From positions 3,534,001 to 3,598,000 of the forward strand of contig NZ_CP109150.1 in assembly GCF_035920365.1 (NCBI RefSeq): a stretch of DNA of 64,000 bases. Direction: 5' to 3'. Below are positions 63,458 through 64,000 of this stretch, in pieces. Position 1 is the first letter of the stretch; every line of letters starts with the position of its first letter. Source of the stretch: Micromonospora sp. NBC_01740. Its GTDB lineage: Bacteria; Actinomycetota; Actinomycetes; Mycobacteriales; Micromonosporaceae. Under the pieces are notes generated by a model, which was not told where the DNA came from, searched no databases, and saw only the letters and a program-made list of their open reading frames with translations. Both the position numbers and the translations under genes were made by a program.

Positions 63458-64000
63458 TCAGCGGGCCGGCAGGTCGGCGGCGAAGCGGGCCACCCGGGCC
63501 GCCAGCGGGGCGCTCGCGCGTACCCAGGTGAAGTGGTCCATCGGGGCGCCGGCCTGCGCCGGCGTGTAGCGCTCGCGCGCGACGGGCGCCGCAGCCAGCT
63601 TCGCGCACAGGTGGTCGACGGTCTCGTGCGGGGTGTACTGGTCGTCGTCGATGCTGACCGCGAGGACGGGGGTCCGCAGCGCCCGCACGGCCGCCTCGGC
63701 GTCCACCCCGTCCAGCTGCGGGAAGCGCCCGGTCCGTGCGGTGTACGCCCAGTCCCGGATGACCCCGCGCGCCTGCCGGCCGCCGAAGCCCCAGCCCGGC
63801 CAGACGCCGAGCAGCCGGGCGGTCGCCGCGATCCCCTGGGTGTACGGCAGGACGCCGTACCCGCGCAGGCCCGGGTAGCTGCGCCACCACGGTACGCCGA
63901 CGGCGACCAGCGCCAGCCCGTCGACGTCGTGCTCGCCGTGCAGGGCGAGGTGCAGCAGCGCCGCCTGCCCGCCGAGGGAGTGCCCGAGCAGCAGCGTCCT
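63458..64000 (-). CDS. Alpha/beta hydrolase, 5' end cut by the window edge
   Basis: The 180 visible residues comprise the C-terminal half. The nucleophile motif LLLGHSLGGQAALLHLALHG appears near the visible start, GVPWWRSYPGLRGYGVLPYTQG and the cap region follow, and an Asp and His that may complete the triad appear in DDQYTPHETVDHL and DHFTWVRAS. This layout matches serine aminopeptidase/lysophospholipase-like hydrolases. The frame is open to position 64000, so the start lies outside. Substrate unknown. Confidence 0.85.
   Translation of the reverse strand, partial: RTLLLGHSLGGQAALLHLALHGEHDVDGLALVAVGVPWWRSYPGLRGYGVLPYTQGIAATARLLGVWPGWGFGGRQARGVIRDWAYTARTGRFPQLDGVDAEAAVRALRTPVLAVSIDDDQYTPHETVDHLCAKLAAAPVARERYTPAQAGAPMDHFTWVRASAPLAARVARFAADLPAR

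Overview
The window is high-GC actinobacterial chromosome. Strong GC third-position bias, frequent GTG starts, GGAGG-type ribosome sites, streptogrisin-like proteases and ricin-lectin exoenzymes all fit a filamentous actinomycete. The mix of genes suggests Micromonosporaceae (Micromonospora-like), but that genus call is an inference.

Layout. 1-5.7 kb is the edge of a nonribosomal peptide cluster: an unidentified C-terminal fragment, a type II thioesterase, an SDR, a C-A-PCP synthetase with a threonine-like specificity code, and a class IV aminotransferase/ADC-lyase homologue that is frameshifted as read. 5.8-11.1 kb holds an AlkD-like repair protein, a rifampicin monooxygenase (rox) preceded by a rifamycin-associated-element-like inverted repeat, a phosphotransferase, and two secreted proteins. 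11.2-20 kb holds a TetR/AidB-like acyl-CoA dehydrogenase pair behind a perfect palindrome, a DHA2 drug exporter, an ABC exporter, a NUDIX hydrolase and a BASS transporter. 20-22.2 kb is the most striking segment: a Ro60 (TROVE-vWA) gene preceded, on the same strand, by four tandem Y-RNA-like structured RNAs. Three of them carry a tRNA-like T-arm, and two matched promoters each serve a doublet.

22-30.5 kb holds two secreted ricin-domain enzymes (GH16 glucanase, S1 protease) behind a LacI-type palindrome, an IclR regulator divergent from a KDPG aldolase/KDG kinase operon whose first gene looks leaderless, and an enoyl-CoA hydratase. 30.7-44 kb is a compact second biosynthetic locus: an MFS exporter, one 3676-residue PKS-NRPS hybrid (acyl ligase-ACP-KS-AT-ACP-luciferase-like monooxygenase-C-A-PCP-C) and a metallo-beta-lactamase-fold hydrolase, joined by GTGA/ATGA overlaps. 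44.8-49.8 kb is a sulfonate-sulfur module: a cysteine-containing leader peptide, a flavin reductase, ssuA-ssuC-ssuB and ssuD, with two related palindromes likely to be shared operators.

50-64 kb is housekeeping and stress-type sequence: DUF2231 membrane protein, secreted endonuclease, a two-component system, a NYN-LOTUS RNA-binding protein, an S1 protease, a 2H phosphoesterase, an alcohol dehydrogenase, small hydrophilic proteins and a truncated alpha/beta hydrolase. Several of these small genes carry a GNNT-N15-GGGTAY promoter typical of sigma-B-like factors. Strong GC hairpins separate most convergent gene pairs.
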